Source: Acidobacteriota bacterium
GTDB taxonomy: Bacteria; Acidobacteriota; UBA6911
NCBI GenBank assembly: GCA_016929335.1
Contig: JAFGIY010000037.1
Location: 62,001 to 126,000 of the forward strand
Direction of reading: 5' to 3'
DNA length: 64,000 nt
Position 1 is the stretch's first letter, and the number at the start of each line of letters is the position of its first letter. Under the pieces are notes generated by a model, which was not told where the DNA came from, made no database searches, and saw only the letters and a list, made by a program, of their open reading frames with translations. Positions 7,264-18,105 of the stretch are shown in pieces. Made by a program: the position numbers and the translations under genes.

Positions 7264-10200
7264 ATGAGTACCCCGCGCGCTGGCATAGAAATGAAAAGAA
7301 GCTGGAAAAGGCTGATTTTTTTGATTCCGGCGGCAGCAGCCCTGATTCTGCTGCTCAGCCTCAGTCTGCTTCATGCCCCGCCTGTACAGCGATTTGTTTT
7401 TGAACGGCTTCGCGCCGTCCTGCTCAAAAGGTCCGCAATCGACATTCAGGCGTCGAGATTCCGCTTCAATCTCTTCCGAAGAGATATCGCGCTCGATGAT
7501 CTCACCGTTCGATCCGCCTCCGCACCCACTCTTCCCCCGCTCTTCCATGCAAAAAGCATTCACGCCAGATTAAACGCGCGCCAGATCATGGATGGGTTGT
7601 GGAGCCTGGAAGAGCTGGATATAGCGGCGCCGAAAATCCATTACTATGTCCGCCCGGACGGACAATCCAATCTGCCAAAAACCGGTCCGCGGTCCGGGCG
7701 CACGCCGGAATATCTTATTGGACGCGGAGAAATTCGGGATGCCATCTTTCGATACGAGGACCTGCGAAAGGAAACAGTTTTGGAGCTGCCGCAATGGCAT
7801 CTGTTTCTTGACGGCAAGCAGCCGACCCGCGAACACGGGATCCGGTTTTATACATCAGGGCCGTCTTCGCTCAAATACCGGTCGCGCACCATTCCGATCG
7901 ATCACCTGAAATTATCCGGCGTATTGCATCAAGCATCCTTGAGGATAGAGGCTGCAGATTTAGCGGCGGCTAATTCACAGCTGCTGTTGAAGGGAACCAT
8001 AGGCGATTTTTCCAGCCCTGTGTTGAACCTGCAATTGGAGCCGAAGCTTGATCTGGAAGCAATCGGGCGGGCGGCGCAGTCGAACAAACCGATCCTTGGA
8101 TTCCTTGCGGGAACAATTCAAGCCGACGGCAAATTGAGCAATCTAAAAATAGACGCACAAATCAAGGGCACAAATATAACCGCGCTCAACTACCGTGATA
8201 CGCAATTCGATCTGAAGAGCCGCGCGGAATGGGATTCCGGGAGGCTGCGTATTCATGAAATGCGGATCGATTCTCCGCAGGGTTCGGTGCAAGGAACCGC
8301 GGAATTATTCTCCGGGCCGGACCAGAAAGCCAGCCGAATCGAAGCCAGGCTCCGCGACTTCGATCTCTTCCCGGTCTGGAAACTGCTGAAACCTCCTTTC
8401 GATCTGGCAAGCCGGGTTACCGGGACTGTCGGGCTTCGATGGAACGGTTCCTTCTCTCCGATGAAATTCGCCGGCAGCGCGCGGTTAAATTTAGCCGCTA
8501 CGCGTGCAACGCCGGACACGTATGTCCTGCCTCTTTCCGGAACATTGGATGCACAGCTGCGACCCGGACAGATTTCAGGGAACCTGCAGCCGGTCGCCGC
8601 TCTCGGAGCACACATCAGCGGGCCGTTTTCCCTCAAGTCTTTCCGTGAGATTGAAGGAAATTTCAGCGGCAGCGCACCCGATCTCCAAATTCTGATAGCG
8701 CAGGTTTCACGCTTTCTCGGAGGCGATGATGATCCTCTGGGTGCGATGAGGCTTTCCGGCCCGCTGCAATTCCACGCCCAGGCCGGCGGCACGCTGGCCC
8801 GGCCCGCCATAGCCGTCCGGGCGGAAGCTCCGGAGCTTCAATCCGGCGTATTGAAGCATCTGAGTGCGAAAACCGATGCCATGGTCGACGGTTCGCAGAT
8901 AAGTTTTCAGAGCACGATCACCCTCCCGCATCGATCCTCTCTTTATGCGAAGGGCGCGTTCGAACTCGGAGGCCGTGATCCCAGCCTGGTTCTTGACGCA
9001 TATGGCAATCACATACCCGCCGCCGCCGTAACCGCCATGCTGGACAGTAAAATCCCGACAGCCGGAGACCTGAACGCGGAATTGCACTTGAATGGTCCGC
9101 TTGAAAACCTTGCCGGCCAGGCTTCAGTCAGCGGCGAGGAGCTGTCGCTGTACGGCGAACCGTTGGGACATCTCGATATTGGATTGCTCCTGAAAGGCAA
9201 GGAAGTTCGATCGACGCAAGCCCGACTGCTTAAAAATCCGCAAAAGCCCGATTCAGATCGCCTGGATGCGGACCTCGCGTATTCCTTCGATACGGACCAA
9301 TTCCGGTTTCAGGTAACCGGCAGGGATCTGGAATGGAAGAAGCTTGCTTTGCAGGATGGGAGCCCGATTCAAGCCGGAATGAATCTGACGGCATCCGGCT
9401 CGGGATCTGCGGATCAGCCTTCGATTGATTTGAAAATCGATGTCCCGGACATCCGGTTGAAGCAAACTTTGCTGGGACCGGGGCGACTGAGCGCCGCTCT
9501 AAACAACGAACGGATTTCGGTTGAGGCGGAGGTTCCCCGTCTCAATATGAAGCTGACGGCCAAGGCAGCCGACGAAAAACCTTATTCATTTGATGGAGAG
9601 CTGCAAATCGGGGATGCCGACCTTTCCCTTCTCAATATAAAGGCGGCAAATAAACAACCGCTGACGGGAACTCTCGGCGCGAGCTTGAGGGGCTCCGGAA
9701 ATCTCAGTGAGTTCGATCAATCGCACTTTTCGGCAGAGATACGGACTCTGCAGATGCGGGCAGGAGAGCAGGAACTGCATATTCAGAATGCCGTTCATGC
9801 AGAGTGCCGAAACCGTTTGCTCGAAATCCGGCCGGCGATTCTTGTCAGCGGGAAATCGAAGCTTGAGCTGTCCGGGACAATGCCGCTTCAGCACCCGGCG
9901 CCTTCCGGAGCTTTCAGCCTCAAGGGCCAGATTGATCTGGCCCAAACTACCGGTTTTATTCTGGCGCCAAGGGGATTCGCGGCTGAAGGCACAATGAATC
10001 TGGATCTCCTGCTTGGCGGCACTTATAAAAATGTCATTGCCGGCGGAAGTATCCAAATGAATGGCGGGACCGTTACATTCAACGGCATTGAAACGCCGCT
10101 GACAGGCGTCAACATACGGGCAAATGTTCAGGGCGACTCGGTCATTCTTCAGCAGGCTGATGCCGCATGGGGTCAGGGGAGAATTGCGCTGACGGGAGAA

Positions 10201-13200
10201 TTCCCATTCGGTCTTTTGCCGAAAAACATGCCGGTGCAATTCCCACGCAAGGAAGGTCCGGCGCGTTTTTCTCTCGACATGACGAAGCTCCGGCCGGAAG
10301 AGACCGGCAAGCTGCCCCGGGGAGTAAGCGGATTGATCTCCCTGCACGCAGAAGCCCATGCATCCTCCACGAATTTGCAGGCACTGAAAGCCCAGATTGA
10401 TTTTAGTGAGTTGAGCTTCAAAATGAACGAGCTCTCCATAGCCCAGAATCAACCTTCGACAATCCTGGTGAGCAATGGAGTTGCCGAGATTTCCCGCCTC
10501 TCTTTCAGAGGAACCGAGACAGGACTCGACATAAGCGGATCAGCAGGGTTTACTTCCGATAGCCCTTTGAATCTCCGGCTCAACGGGAATCTGAATGCAG
10601 CTCTGTTCACGTTCATGAACCGCGATCTGAAAGCCTCCGGAAGATCGAGCATTCAGGTCGCCGTGTCCGGCACTCCAAGAGCTCCCGCACTTTCAGGAGT
10701 TGTCGAAATGAACGGAGGCAAATTGAGCCTTCGGAATCCGCGGGTTTTAGCCGATAGTCTGACGGTACGCCTCAAAATCGATCCGAAGCAAATATCGATA
10801 GAAAATTTCAAGGGCACTCTGAATGGCGGGCCGATGACGTTGACAGGAACCGCCGGATATGGACGCAGAGGATTGGAGGATGTGAATCTGAACATGTCTG
10901 TTCAGGATTTCTTCATCGATTTTCCTCAGGGGCTGAAGTCTTCTTCAACCGGAAATCTGACGATCACATCATCCGAGGATGCCATTTTGGTCAACGGCAA
11001 TGTTCGCGTGCAGGAAAGCTCATATCGGGAGCCCTTTGAACTCGGCAGCCAGTTGATGAGCTATTTGAAGGGACAGCAGATCATTATCGAGGGACGGGAA
11101 TCCGATGTGCTGCTGGACAGAGTGCGCCTGAATATTGCGCTGCGCACCGAAACACCGGTGCTGGTACAGAACAACATCGCCAAAGTGGAAGCAAGCGGCA
11201 ATCTGAGGCTCGTTGGCCCTTTCAATGAACCTTCGATGGTGGGCAGAATAAACCTGAGCGACGGCGGCGAAATCATCCTGAATCAAAGGACTTATTACAT
11301 CAATCGCGGCGTAATCACTCTCGCAAACGAAACCCAGATTGAGCCTGTGCTGGATATCCAGGCGCAGACCAGGGTCTCCGACCATGAGATCACGATGCGC
11401 ATTGCCGGCACAATGGAGCGGCTCACGACGACCTTGACCTCCGAACCGCCCAGATCGGAACAGGATATATTGTCGCTGCTTCTAACGGGCAAAGTGGCCT
11501 CCGAGTCCAGCGGCAGAGGAGTTCAAATGGCCCGGACGCAGGCCCTGACTCTGCTCGCCGGCCAGGCGGGCGAGCAGCTGACAGGCGAGGCACGCCAGGC
11601 GCTCCGCCTAAGCACGTTCCGCATTGATCCCGGCGAGATTGCATCCGAATCGGATCCGGGTGCGCGTCTCACCGTTGGCCAGGATGTTACCAACAACCTC
11701 AGCCTTATTTACTCGATGAACCTGACCAACGGGGGAGACCAAATCTGGGCAGCCCAGTATGAAATTATCCGGAGACTCACCACGCAAGCTACCAAACAAC
11801 AGGATAATTCGTATCGGTTTGAATTCCAGCATAGTCTGCTGTTGGGTGGACGTTCCGGCGAACGCAGGATCCGGACTTCTTCGCAAAGATTCGAAATCGG
11901 AGCCATTCGTTTCGAAGGGGAAAGCCCGTTCTCCGATAAAACGCTGCTGAAAAATTTCGACGTTAAGGCGGGTCAGAAATACGAGTTCCCCAGAGTGCAA
12001 AAGGGACTCGACCGTCTGCAGAATTTCCACTTCCAGGAAAACCGGCTTGAAGCCAACATACGCATGCAACGCGAAACTCAGGGCCAAACCGTTGACCTGA
12101 ATCTCAATATTGAGGCGGGCCCTGTCGTCACTTTTTCTTTTGAGGGCGCACCGATTCCTTCGAGCGTGAAGGAAGAGGTCAAAAAAGCATGGGCAAGTGG
12201 AGTATTCGACACCGAAAGAACGGAGACTGCCGTCCGGGCGATCCGTATTCCGCTGTTACAGGCCGGATACCTGCAGTCAGAAGTCACCTGCAAAATAGAA
12301 AGTGAGAACGACCAGAAACTGGTACGGTTCCAGATCACGTCAGGAGAACGGTATACCGAAGTCCCGATCGTCTTCCGCGGAGCCGGGGAGATCAGCGCAT
12401 CGGAACTTGGCAATGCCCTGGGAATGGCAAATCTCAGGCTGGACGTTTATGCGGATCCGCAGAAGGTGATGGACTTTCTCAGCCGGTATTATCGGGAACG
12501 CGGATATCTGCAGGCTCGAATCAGTCCACCCTCTCCGCAGCTCGACCCGACAACGCGCACCGGATCCGTTCTGATACAAGTACAGGAAGGACCTCTGTTT
12601 ACGATAGGAGATCTGGAATTCAGCGGCCATCGCGCATTCACTTATGACGAGCTCTGGAGCGTGATTCCGACCTCGAGCGGAAGCAGCTACGACCCGAACA
12701 CGCTGCGCGATGCGGTAAAGGCGCTGGAAAATATCTACCGCAGCAAAGGTTACAATGATGTCTCCGTCACTTTCCGCGTTGTCCAGGATTCGGCCGCAGC
12801 TCATGCCGATCTGACTTTTTATATTGTGGAGCGCAGGCAGTCCGTCATCCGGGATATCGTCATCGAGGGAACACAGGGAACCAGCCCGGGTTTCGTACAG
12901 AGGCAGCTGGATTTCCAGGTCGGCGATCCCCTCGATTATGGAAGAATCGATGAAACACGCAAGCGGCTCTACAGCACGGCAGTCTACTCGTCGGTCGATT
13001 TCCAGGTTGAAGATCTCTCGGCAAAAAATGCTGACACAAAAACAAAGGATGTCCGCATCCAGGTCCGGGTGCGAGAAATACGGCCGTACCGGCTCCAGTA
13101 CGGGCTTTTCTACGATACGGACCGCGGTATGGGCGGAATTCTGGAAGCCGAAAACCGCAATTTTCTCGGCCAGGCATCCGATTTGGGCTTAAAGCTCCGT

Positions 13201-14106
13201 TACGATACCAATCTGAAGGAAGGAAGACTGTTTTTCTATCAGCCGTTCGTAACCAAAATCCACCTCAAAACCGATGTCAGCGCCTTTTTCCAGCGCGAAA
13301 CCCGAAAGGCGTTTGAAGCCAACAGAATCGGATTTTCTCTATTTCAGGAAAAGACGCTTCCAAAAAGCTATCGGATGGATTACGGCTATCGATATGATCA
13401 TGTCCGATGGGAAGGGCTCCCTCCGGATCCGACTATTTTTCAGGCCAGCGTTCCGGTTGCGCGGCTCGTTGGGACTTTGACGCGTGATACGCGCGACAGC
13501 ATTCTGGATGCGACGAGAGGGGAGTTCTCTTCTCACAGCCTCGAGTTCGGCCCCAGCTGGCTTGGATCGGAGATCGGATTCACCAGATATTATGGCCAGT
13601 ATTTCCGGTATGTTCCCCTGGACAAATTCCTGATGAAGCCCACGAAGGAAAAACAGAAGCAAACCGCTCCGGCGCGGTTGGTTTATGCGGGTGCGCTGCG
13701 CCTTGGGCTGACCTCGGCGTTCAACAGGAAAGAGGTTATATCTCCGGAACGCTTCTTTGCCGGCGGCGGCACAACGCTGCGTGGCTTCGATCAGGATATG
13801 CTGGGACCGCTGCAGACATTGGAAGACGGTACGAAAAGGCCGCTTGGCGGCGAGGCTTTGCTTCTGTTTAATAACGAGATACGATTCCCTATTTTCGGCA
13901 TTCTGCACGGCGTCGCATTTTTGGATGTCGGCAACGTTTATCCGAGAATCTCCGACTTCAACTTCAACATCCGCAAATCCGCCGGCGCCGGATTGCGCAT
14001 TAAGGTCAAATACATACCCCTGCGCTTCGACTACGGCTTCAAGCTCGACCGCAAGCCGGGAGAAAGCCGCGGAGCTTTTTTCTTCAGTATCGGACAGGCG
14101 TTTTAA
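7264..14106 (+). CDS. TamB-like protein fused to a five-POTRA Omp85 outer-membrane barrel
   Basis: One uninterrupted 2280-codon frame. Residues ~10-37 (KRSWKRLIFLIPAAAALI...) are an N-terminal inner-membrane anchor. From there to ~1415 run the repetitive beta-strands of an AsmA/TamB protein, ending in the TamB C-terminal signature (ISDGGEIILN-like, YYINRGVITL, EQDILSLLLTGKV at ~1400-1412). From ~1545 to ~1940 come five POTRA domains (starts near IGAIRFEG, VVTFSFEG, YTEVPIVFRG, FTIGDLEFSG, VIRDIVIEG). Residues ~1942-2280 are a barrel with the Omp85 lid motif GGGTTLRGF and a terminal aromatic (IGQAF). In proteobacteria TamB and TamA are separate proteins forming a bridge across the periplasm; here one chain would span it. 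Five POTRAs match BamA rather than TamA (three). ATG 7264 lacks a clear ribosome-binding site; ATG 7291 (MKRSWKR) is an alternative start. Confidence 0.9.
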   Translation: MSTPRAGIEMKRSWKRLIFLIPAAAALILLLSLSLLHAPPVQRFVFERLRAVLLKRSAIDIQASRFRFNLFRRDIALDDLTVRSASAPTLPPLFHAKSIHARLNARQIMDGLWSLEELDIAAPKIHYYVRPDGQSNLPKTGPRSGRTPEYLIGRGEIRDAIFRYEDLRKETVLELPQWHLFLDGKQPTREHGIRFYTSGPSSLKYRSRTIPIDHLKLSGVLHQASLRIEAADLAAANSQLLLKGTIGDFSSPVLNLQLEPKLDLEAIGRAAQSNKPILGFLAGTIQADGKLSNLKIDAQIKGTNITALNYRDTQFDLKSRAEWDSGRLRIHEMRIDSPQGSVQGTAELFSGPDQKASRIEARLRDFDLFPVWKLLKPPFDLASRVTGTVGLRWNGSFSPMKFAGSARLNLAATRATPDTYVLPLSGTLDAQLRPGQISGNLQPVAALGAHISGPFSLKSFREIEGNFSGSAPDLQILIAQVSRFLGGDDDPLGAMRLSGPLQFHAQAGGTLARPAIAVRAEAPELQSGVLKHLSAKTDAMVDGSQISFQSTITLPHRSSLYAKGAFELGGRDPSLVLDAYGNHIPAAAVTAMLDSKIPTAGDLNAELHLNGPLENLAGQASVSGEELSLYGEPLGHLDIGLLLKGKEVRSTQARLLKNPQKPDSDRLDADLAYSFDTDQFRFQVTGRDLEWKKLALQDGSPIQAGMNLTASGSGSADQPSIDLKIDVPDIRLKQTLLGPGRLSAALNNERISVEAEVPRLNMKLTAKAADEKPYSFDGELQIGDADLSLLNIKAANKQPLTGTLGASLRGSGNLSEFDQSHFSAEIRTLQMRAGEQELHIQNAVHAECRNRLLEIRPAILVSGKSKLELSGTMPLQHPAPSGAFSLKGQIDLAQTTGFILAPRGFAAEGTMNLDLLLGGTYKNVIAGGSIQMNGGTVTFNGIETPLTGVNIRANVQGDSVILQQADAAWGQGRIALTGEFPFGLLPKNMPVQFPRKEGPARFSLDMTKLRPEETGKLPRGVSGLISLHAEAHASSTNLQALKAQIDFSELSFKMNELSIAQNQPSTILVSNGVAEISRLSFRGTETGLDISGSAGFTSDSPLNLRLNGNLNAALFTFMNRDLKASGRSSIQVAVSGTPRAPALSGVVEMNGGKLSLRNPRVLADSLTVRLKIDPKQISIENFKGTLNGGPMTLTGTAGYGRRGLEDVNLNMSVQDFFIDFPQGLKSSSTGNLTITSSEDAILVNGNVRVQESSYREPFELGSQLMSYLKGQQIIIEGRESDVLLDRVRLNIALRTETPVLVQNNIAKVEASGNLRLVGPFNEPSMVGRINLSDGGEIILNQRTYYINRGVITLANETQIEPVLDIQAQTRVSDHEITMRIAGTMERLTTTLTSEPPRSEQDILSLLLTGKVASESSGRGVQMARTQALTLLAGQAGEQLTGEARQALRLSTFRIDPGEIASESDPGARLTVGQDVTNNLSLIYSMNLTNGGDQIWAAQYEIIRRLTTQATKQQDNSYRFEFQHSLLLGGRSGERRIRTSSQRFEIGAIRFEGESPFSDKTLLKNFDVKAGQKYEFPRVQKGLDRLQNFHFQENRLEANIRMQRETQGQTVDLNLNIEAGPVVTFSFEGAPIPSSVKEEVKKAWASGVFDTERTETAVRAIRIPLLQAGYLQSEVTCKIESENDQKLVRFQITSGERYTEVPIVFRGAGEISASELGNALGMANLRLDVYADPQKVMDFLSRYYRERGYLQARISPPSPQLDPTTRTGSVLIQVQEGPLFTIGDLEFSGHRAFTYDELWSVIPTSSGSSYDPNTLRDAVKALENIYRSKGYNDVSVTFRVVQDSAAAHADLTFYIVERRQSVIRDIVIEGTQGTSPGFVQRQLDFQVGDPLDYGRIDETRKRLYSTAVYSSVDFQVEDLSAKNADTKTKDVRIQVRVREIRPYRLQYGLFYDTDRGMGGILEAENRNFLGQASDLGLKLRYDTNLKEGRLFFYQPFVTKIHLKTDVSAFFQRETRKAFEANRIGFSLFQEKTLPKSYRMDYGYRYDHVRWEGLPPDPTIFQASVPVARLVGTLTRDTRDSILDATRGEFSSHSLEFGPSWLGSEIGFTRYYGQYFRYVPLDKFLMKPTKEKQKQTAPARLVYAGALRLGLTSAFNRKEVISPERFFAGGGTTLRGFDQDMLGPLQTLEDGTKRPLGGEALLLFNNEIRFPIFGILHGVAFLDVGNVYPRISDFNFNIRKSAGAGLRIKVKYIPLRFDYGFKLDRKPGESRGAFFFSIGQAF

Positions 14107-14269
14107 TTCGAGATTCGAGATTAGAGATTCGAAATTATAGATGTACCCGAAATAGCTGCCGGGCGAATATACAACCATAGCTGTTTGCAGACAGGCTCGG
14201 GAAAAAGCCCCGGCAAATCGATACCCAATAGCATGAGATTATCTCGAAATTCGAATCTCGAATTTCGAA
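14107..14269. repeat. facing heptamer arrays (TTCGAGA) between convergent stop codons
   Basis: Directly after the TAA of the TamB-Omp85 gene come TTCGAGA TTCGAGA TTAGAGA TTCGAAA TTATAGA (14107-14141). Directly after the stop of gcvP on the other strand come four more units of the same heptamer, inverted (14242-14269 on the plus strand). The two arrays are complementary over most of their length and are separated by ~100 bp of ordinary sequence. RNA from either gene could fold into a long AT-rich hairpin here. The exact contact with both stop codons is the notable point. Confidence 0.8.
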
Positions 14270-14270
14270 T

Positions 14271-17156
14271 CTATTGATACTCCGTCACAGGCCGGCATAA
14301 GCAGACGAGGTTGCGATCACCATGGACGTTATCGATCCGGCCGACGGATGGCCAGAATTTATGCTCATGCACCCACGGAGCAGGAAACGCCGCTTCTTCC
14401 CTGGTATAAGGGTAATGCCATTCGGCTGCTATTAATGCCTCTATCGTGTGCGGCGCGTTTTTAAGAAGATTATTCAGCGGATCGGCTCGTTTCTCTTCAA
14501 TGGCGGCGATTTCGCGTCGAATGGAAATCATTGCATCGCAGAAGCGATCCAGTTCCTCGACAGACTCGCTTTCGGTCGGCTCAATCATCAGGGTTCCGGG
14601 CACAGGGAATGAAATTGTTGGGGCGTGAAAGCCATAGTCCATCAGACGCTTTGCCACGTCTTCCACTTCAATACCTGCGCTTTTTTTCAGTGCGCGCAGA
14701 TCCAGAATACATTCGTGTGCGACAAATCCTTCTGCGCCCTTGTACAGCACCGGATAGTAGGGATCCAGTTTCCTGGCAATGTAGTTTGCATTCAGGATGG
14801 CATAGCAGGTGGCTTCTCTCAGCGCCTGCGCGCCCATCAGGCGGATGTAAATCCAGGATATCGGCAGGATGCTCGCGGATCCCCAGGGAGCCGAGGAAAC
14901 GGAACCGATAGCTTCGCGGCCGCCTGTGGCAACGACCGGATGGCCGGGCAGGAAATCCGCCAGGTGAGAAGCCACGGCAATCGGGCCGACACCGGGGCCT
15001 CCGCCGCCATGAGGGATGCAGAACGTCTTGTGCAGATTCAGGTGGCACACATCCGCACCGATTTCCGACGGCCGGCATAGGCCGACCTGCGCATTCATAT
15101 TGGCGCCATCCATGTAAACCTGGCCCCCATTGGCATGAATGATCGAGCAAATTTCCTTGATGGCCGCCTCAAAAACGCCATGAGTGGACGGATAGGTAAC
15201 CATGAGCGCCGAGAGCCGGTTCTTATACTCCGCTGCTTTCGCCCTGAGATCCTTTAAATCGATATCGCCGTTGCTATCGCAGGCGACCACCACGACTTTG
15301 ATGCCCGCCATTACGGCGCTGGCAGGGTTGGTCCCGTGCGCCGATTCGGGGATCAGACAGACATCCCGATTCCCTTCTCCCCTTTTTTCATGATATTTGC
15401 GAATCACCAGAAGCCCGGAGTATTCCCCCTGAGAGCCTGCATTCGGCTGAAGCGAAACGGCGGCAAGCCCCGTAATTTCCGCCAAATAGTCCTGTAATTG
15501 CGTGAACAGCTGCTGATATCCCTTTGCCTGGTCCACAGGAACGAAAGGATGAAGTCCGCTGAATTCCGGCCAGGTAACAGGAATCATTTCCGTCGTAGCA
15601 TTTAATTTCATCGTACAGGATCCGAGGGGAATCATCGCGGTGTTGAGCGCCAGATCCTTGCTCTCCAGACGATGCATGTAGCGCAGGAACTCCGTCTCCG
15701 AATGATATCGGTTGAATACGGGGTGCGTGAGAAAGGCACTCCGGCGCTCAAGAGGATCGGGATAGTCGCCGGATATATTCCCGATCAGCTCTTCCGGTCT
15801 GCAGACAGCGGCATCCTTGGCCGCAAAGACAGCGAACAGATCTTTGAGATCTTCCACCGTCGTGGTTTCATCCAGGCTGATGCCGATTCCCGTTTCACTC
15901 AAGCGGCGCAGATTTATCTCACGCTTATTGGCCTGATTCTGAATGTGAGACGCCTGCATCTTCTGCATATCTATACGCAGAGTATCGAAAAACAGATCGG
16001 GCCCCACAGAATAGCCGAGGAGCTTCAGTCCTTCGCTGAGGACGCAAGTCATCAGATGGACGCGCCGGGCTATGTTCTTCAAGCCTTCGGGACCGTGATA
16101 GACAGCATACATGCCGGCCATGATCCCCAGCAGGACTTGTGCCGTGCAGATATTGCTGGTCGCTTTATCCCGCCGGATGTGCTGTTCGCGGGTTTGCAGC
16201 GCCAGGCGAAGCGCGCTCCTGCCCGCCGAGTCTTTGGAAACTCCGACGATGCGGCCGGGCATCTGCCTTTTGAATGCGTCCCGCGTAGCGAAAAAGGCGG
16301 CGTGCGGACCGCCATAGCCCAGGGGGACGCCGAACCGCTGAGAGCTGCCAACGGCAATGTCGGCGCCGAATTCTCCCGGCGGCTGCAGCAGTGTGAGAGC
16401 GAGAAGATCCGTCGCAACAGTGACGAGGGCTCCTGCTTCGTGTGCCCGTTTCACAAATCCGGAGAAATCGTAGAGAGCTCCGTCGCTCGCGGGATATTGC
16501 ACAAGTGCGCCGAAGACCGGCATCGCGAAATCAAATGCTTCATGGTTCCCGATAACCAGACGAATCCCCCGCGCCTGAGCACGTGTTCGGATTACCTCCA
16601 TCGTTTGGGGATGGCAGGTGTCCGACACAAAAAAAGCTGCGGCATCGGTTTTGCAGAGGCTGTAGCTCATGCTCATCGCTTCGGCCGCTGCGGTCCCCTC
16701 ATCCAGCAGAGAAGAATTTGCAGTATCGAATCCTGTCAAATCGGCAACCATCGTCTGGAAATTCAGCAGCGCTTCGAGGCGTCCCTGAGAGATTTCCGCC
16801 TGATACGGAGTGTACTGGGTATACCACCCCGGATTTTCCAAAATATTCCGCTGAATCACCGGAGGAGTAAGGCAGTTGTAATAGCCCATTCCTATGTAAG
16901 AGCGAAAGACTTTGTTCTGGACCGCCAGATCCCGTATGCGGCTGAGAACCGCATATTCACTATTCCCATCTTCAAGATTGAGCGCTCGTTCCAGCCGGAT
17001 TGAGGCAGGCACTGCTTTTTCGATCAGCGCGTCCATTCCGGAAAGACCCAGCGTCTTCAGCATTCTGTCTGCATCTTCCGGCCGTGGGCCGATATGGCGA
17101 CGAACGAAGAAATCGGTATTTTCGAATGGTTTGTCAGGGATATTTGATGATGACAT
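14271..17156 (-). CDS. gcvP: glycine dehydrogenase (decarboxylating), single-chain P-protein
   Basis: A 961-residue PLP enzyme of the glycine cleavage system. It decarboxylates glycine and passes the aminomethyl group to the lipoyl arm of GcvH. Both halves of the long P-protein are present in one chain: the N-terminal half opens [17 protein letters not shown], and the C-terminal half carries the PLP-lysine motif [17 protein letters not shown] (Lys near residue 709). ATG 17156 has AGGTGAG eight bases upstream; a TTG two codons earlier is less likely. gcvT, gcvH and lpd are not in the window. The gene follows plsC after 28 bp on the same strand and is probably co-transcribed. No glycine riboswitch fits in that short gap. 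Confidence 0.96.
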   Translation of the reverse strand: MSSSNIPDKPFENTDFFVRRHIGPRPEDADRMLKTLGLSGMDALIEKAVPASIRLERALNLEDGNSEYAVLSRIRDLAVQNKVFRSYIGMGYYNCLTPPVIQRNILENPGWYTQYTPYQAEISQGRLEALLNFQTMVADLTGFDTANSSLLDEGTAAAEAMSMSYSLCKTDAAAFFVSDTCHPQTMEVIRTRAQARGIRLVIGNHEAFDFAMPVFGALVQYPASDGALYDFSGFVKRAHEAGALVTVATDLLALTLLQPPGEFGADIAVGSSQRFGVPLGYGGPHAAFFATRDAFKRQMPGRIVGVSKDSAGRSALRLALQTREQHIRRDKATSNICTAQVLLGIMAGMYAVYHGPEGLKNIARRVHLMTCVLSEGLKLLGYSVGPDLFFDTLRIDMQKMQASHIQNQANKREINLRRLSETGIGISLDETTTVEDLKDLFAVFAAKDAAVCRPEELIGNISGDYPDPLERRSAFLTHPVFNRYHSETEFLRYMHRLESKDLALNTAMIPLGSCTMKLNATTEMIPVTWPEFSGLHPFVPVDQAKGYQQLFTQLQDYLAEITGLAAVSLQPNAGSQGEYSGLLVIRKYHEKRGEGNRDVCLIPESAHGTNPASAVMAGIKVVVVACDSNGDIDLKDLRAKAAEYKNRLSALMVTYPSTHGVFEAAIKEICSIIHANGGQVYMDGANMNAQVGLCRPSEIGADVCHLNLHKTFCIPHGGGGPGVGPIAVASHLADFLPGHPVVATGGREAIGSVSSAPWGSASILPISWIYIRLMGAQALREATCYAILNANYIARKLDPYYPVLYKGAEGFVAHECILDLRALKKSAGIEVEDVAKRLMDYGFHAPTISFPVPGTLMIEPTESESVEELDRFCDAMISIRREIAAIEEKRADPLNNLLKNAPHTIEALIAAEWHYPYTREEAAFPAPWVHEHKFWPSVGRIDNVHGDRNLVCLCRPVTEYQ

Positions 17157-17184
17157 TGTCAATTCTCACCTGTAATGGATTTGT

Positions 17185-17973
17185 TTATTTCGGGTGGATC
17201 CAGCGGTAAATTGCGTCCTGGCCCTCTTCTTCGGGCTGCCTTCTGCTTCGCAATTCCTCGAGATTGCGGTTCATGATCCGAAAAACATCGTCCATCAGCC
17301 GTTGTTTATCCGCTTTTGTATACAACGAAAGATCGATGGGACGATCAATTTTGATTCGCAGGATAACGCCCGGAGTCACCCTGAAAGTCGTGGGAACGAT
17401 TACTCGATAGCTGCCGTCAAGACTGACCGGAACCAGCGGAACACCCGTGCGCAAGGCGAGAGAAAATACGCCGCCGTAAAATTTCCCCAACTCGCCCGTC
17501 TTGCTTCGAGTCCCTTCCGGAAACGCGATCGCATTGATTCCGCTATTGATCGCTCTGGCGGCTTCCATAATGCTCTTTGCCATGTCTCTTGGGTTGTCGC
17601 GATCAATGGGAATATAGCCGGAGCGACGCATATGCCATCCCATGAAAGGCACACTGAAAAGCGATCTTTTTGCGATCCATCGGAACTGGATCGGCAGATT
17701 TGCCGCAAGCGAAAGGATGTCATGCAATCCGCTATGATTCGCGACAAAGATCTGCGGGCGGCTGCGGTCGATATTTTCCAGCCCCTCAATTTCCACGCGT
17801 GTGCGGCTGAGCCAGAGATTGTCTTGCGACCAGCGGCGCATGCAATAGTGCTGAAGCCGGCCGCTGCCTGAGACGAAGCTGCTCAGAATGGAAACTGTGG
17901 CCCAAAAAGCCGTGCTCAGCGCGCTCGCAACCCAGCACCAGGCCGTAAAAATTTTCGCCTTAAATCTCGCCAT
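17185..17973 (-). CDS. plsC: 1-acyl-sn-glycerol-3-phosphate acyltransferase
   Basis: A ~262-residue membrane-associated acyltransferase that makes phosphatidic acid from lysophosphatidic acid. The catalytic motif NHSGLHD (H-x4-D) lies near residue 80, FPEGTRSKTG (phosphate-binding block III) near 155, and a V-P-(I/V)-x-P-like block LVPVSLDGS near 185. One hydrophobic N-terminal helix (WVASALSTAFWATVSIL) anchors it. The ATG at 17973 follows TTGAGG with almost no spacing, and a TTG at 17979 has no better site, so the start is uncertain by two codons. It sits between the dodecin gene (132 bp upstream) and gcvP (28 bp downstream). Confidence 0.88.
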   Translation of the reverse strand: MARFKAKIFTAWCWVASALSTAFWATVSILSSFVSGSGRLQHYCMRRWSQDNLWLSRTRVEIEGLENIDRSRPQIFVANHSGLHDILSLAANLPIQFRWIAKRSLFSVPFMGWHMRRSGYIPIDRDNPRDMAKSIMEAARAINSGINAIAFPEGTRSKTGELGKFYGGVFSLALRTGVPLVPVSLDGSYRVIVPTTFRVTPGVILRIKIDRPIDLSLYTKADKQRLMDDVFRIMNRNLEELRSRRQPEEEGQDAIYRWIHPK

Positions 17974-18105
17974 CCTCAAGAATTTATCACGAATCCCGCT
18001 AAATTATCCGGTGTTAGTTTGTGCCTGTTTTCCGCAAGATTCCAGGCAGCATCCGATTGGGCCGCCCTGACGGATCCCTCAACGCGATGCATTCAAGAAT
18101 CTGTA

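Noticed and set aside
9586..10452. 288-codon open frame on the minus strand
   Set aside because: Antisense to the TamB part of the fusion gene; no start site or known domain.
15672..17003. 443-codon open frame on the plus strand
   Set aside because: It lies wholly antisense to gcvP, whose protein is fully conserved; it has no ribosome-binding site and no family resemblance.
17157..17184. Glycine riboswitch before gcvP
   Set aside because: Only 28 bases separate plsC and gcvP, too few for the aptamer, and no such fold is seen before plsC.
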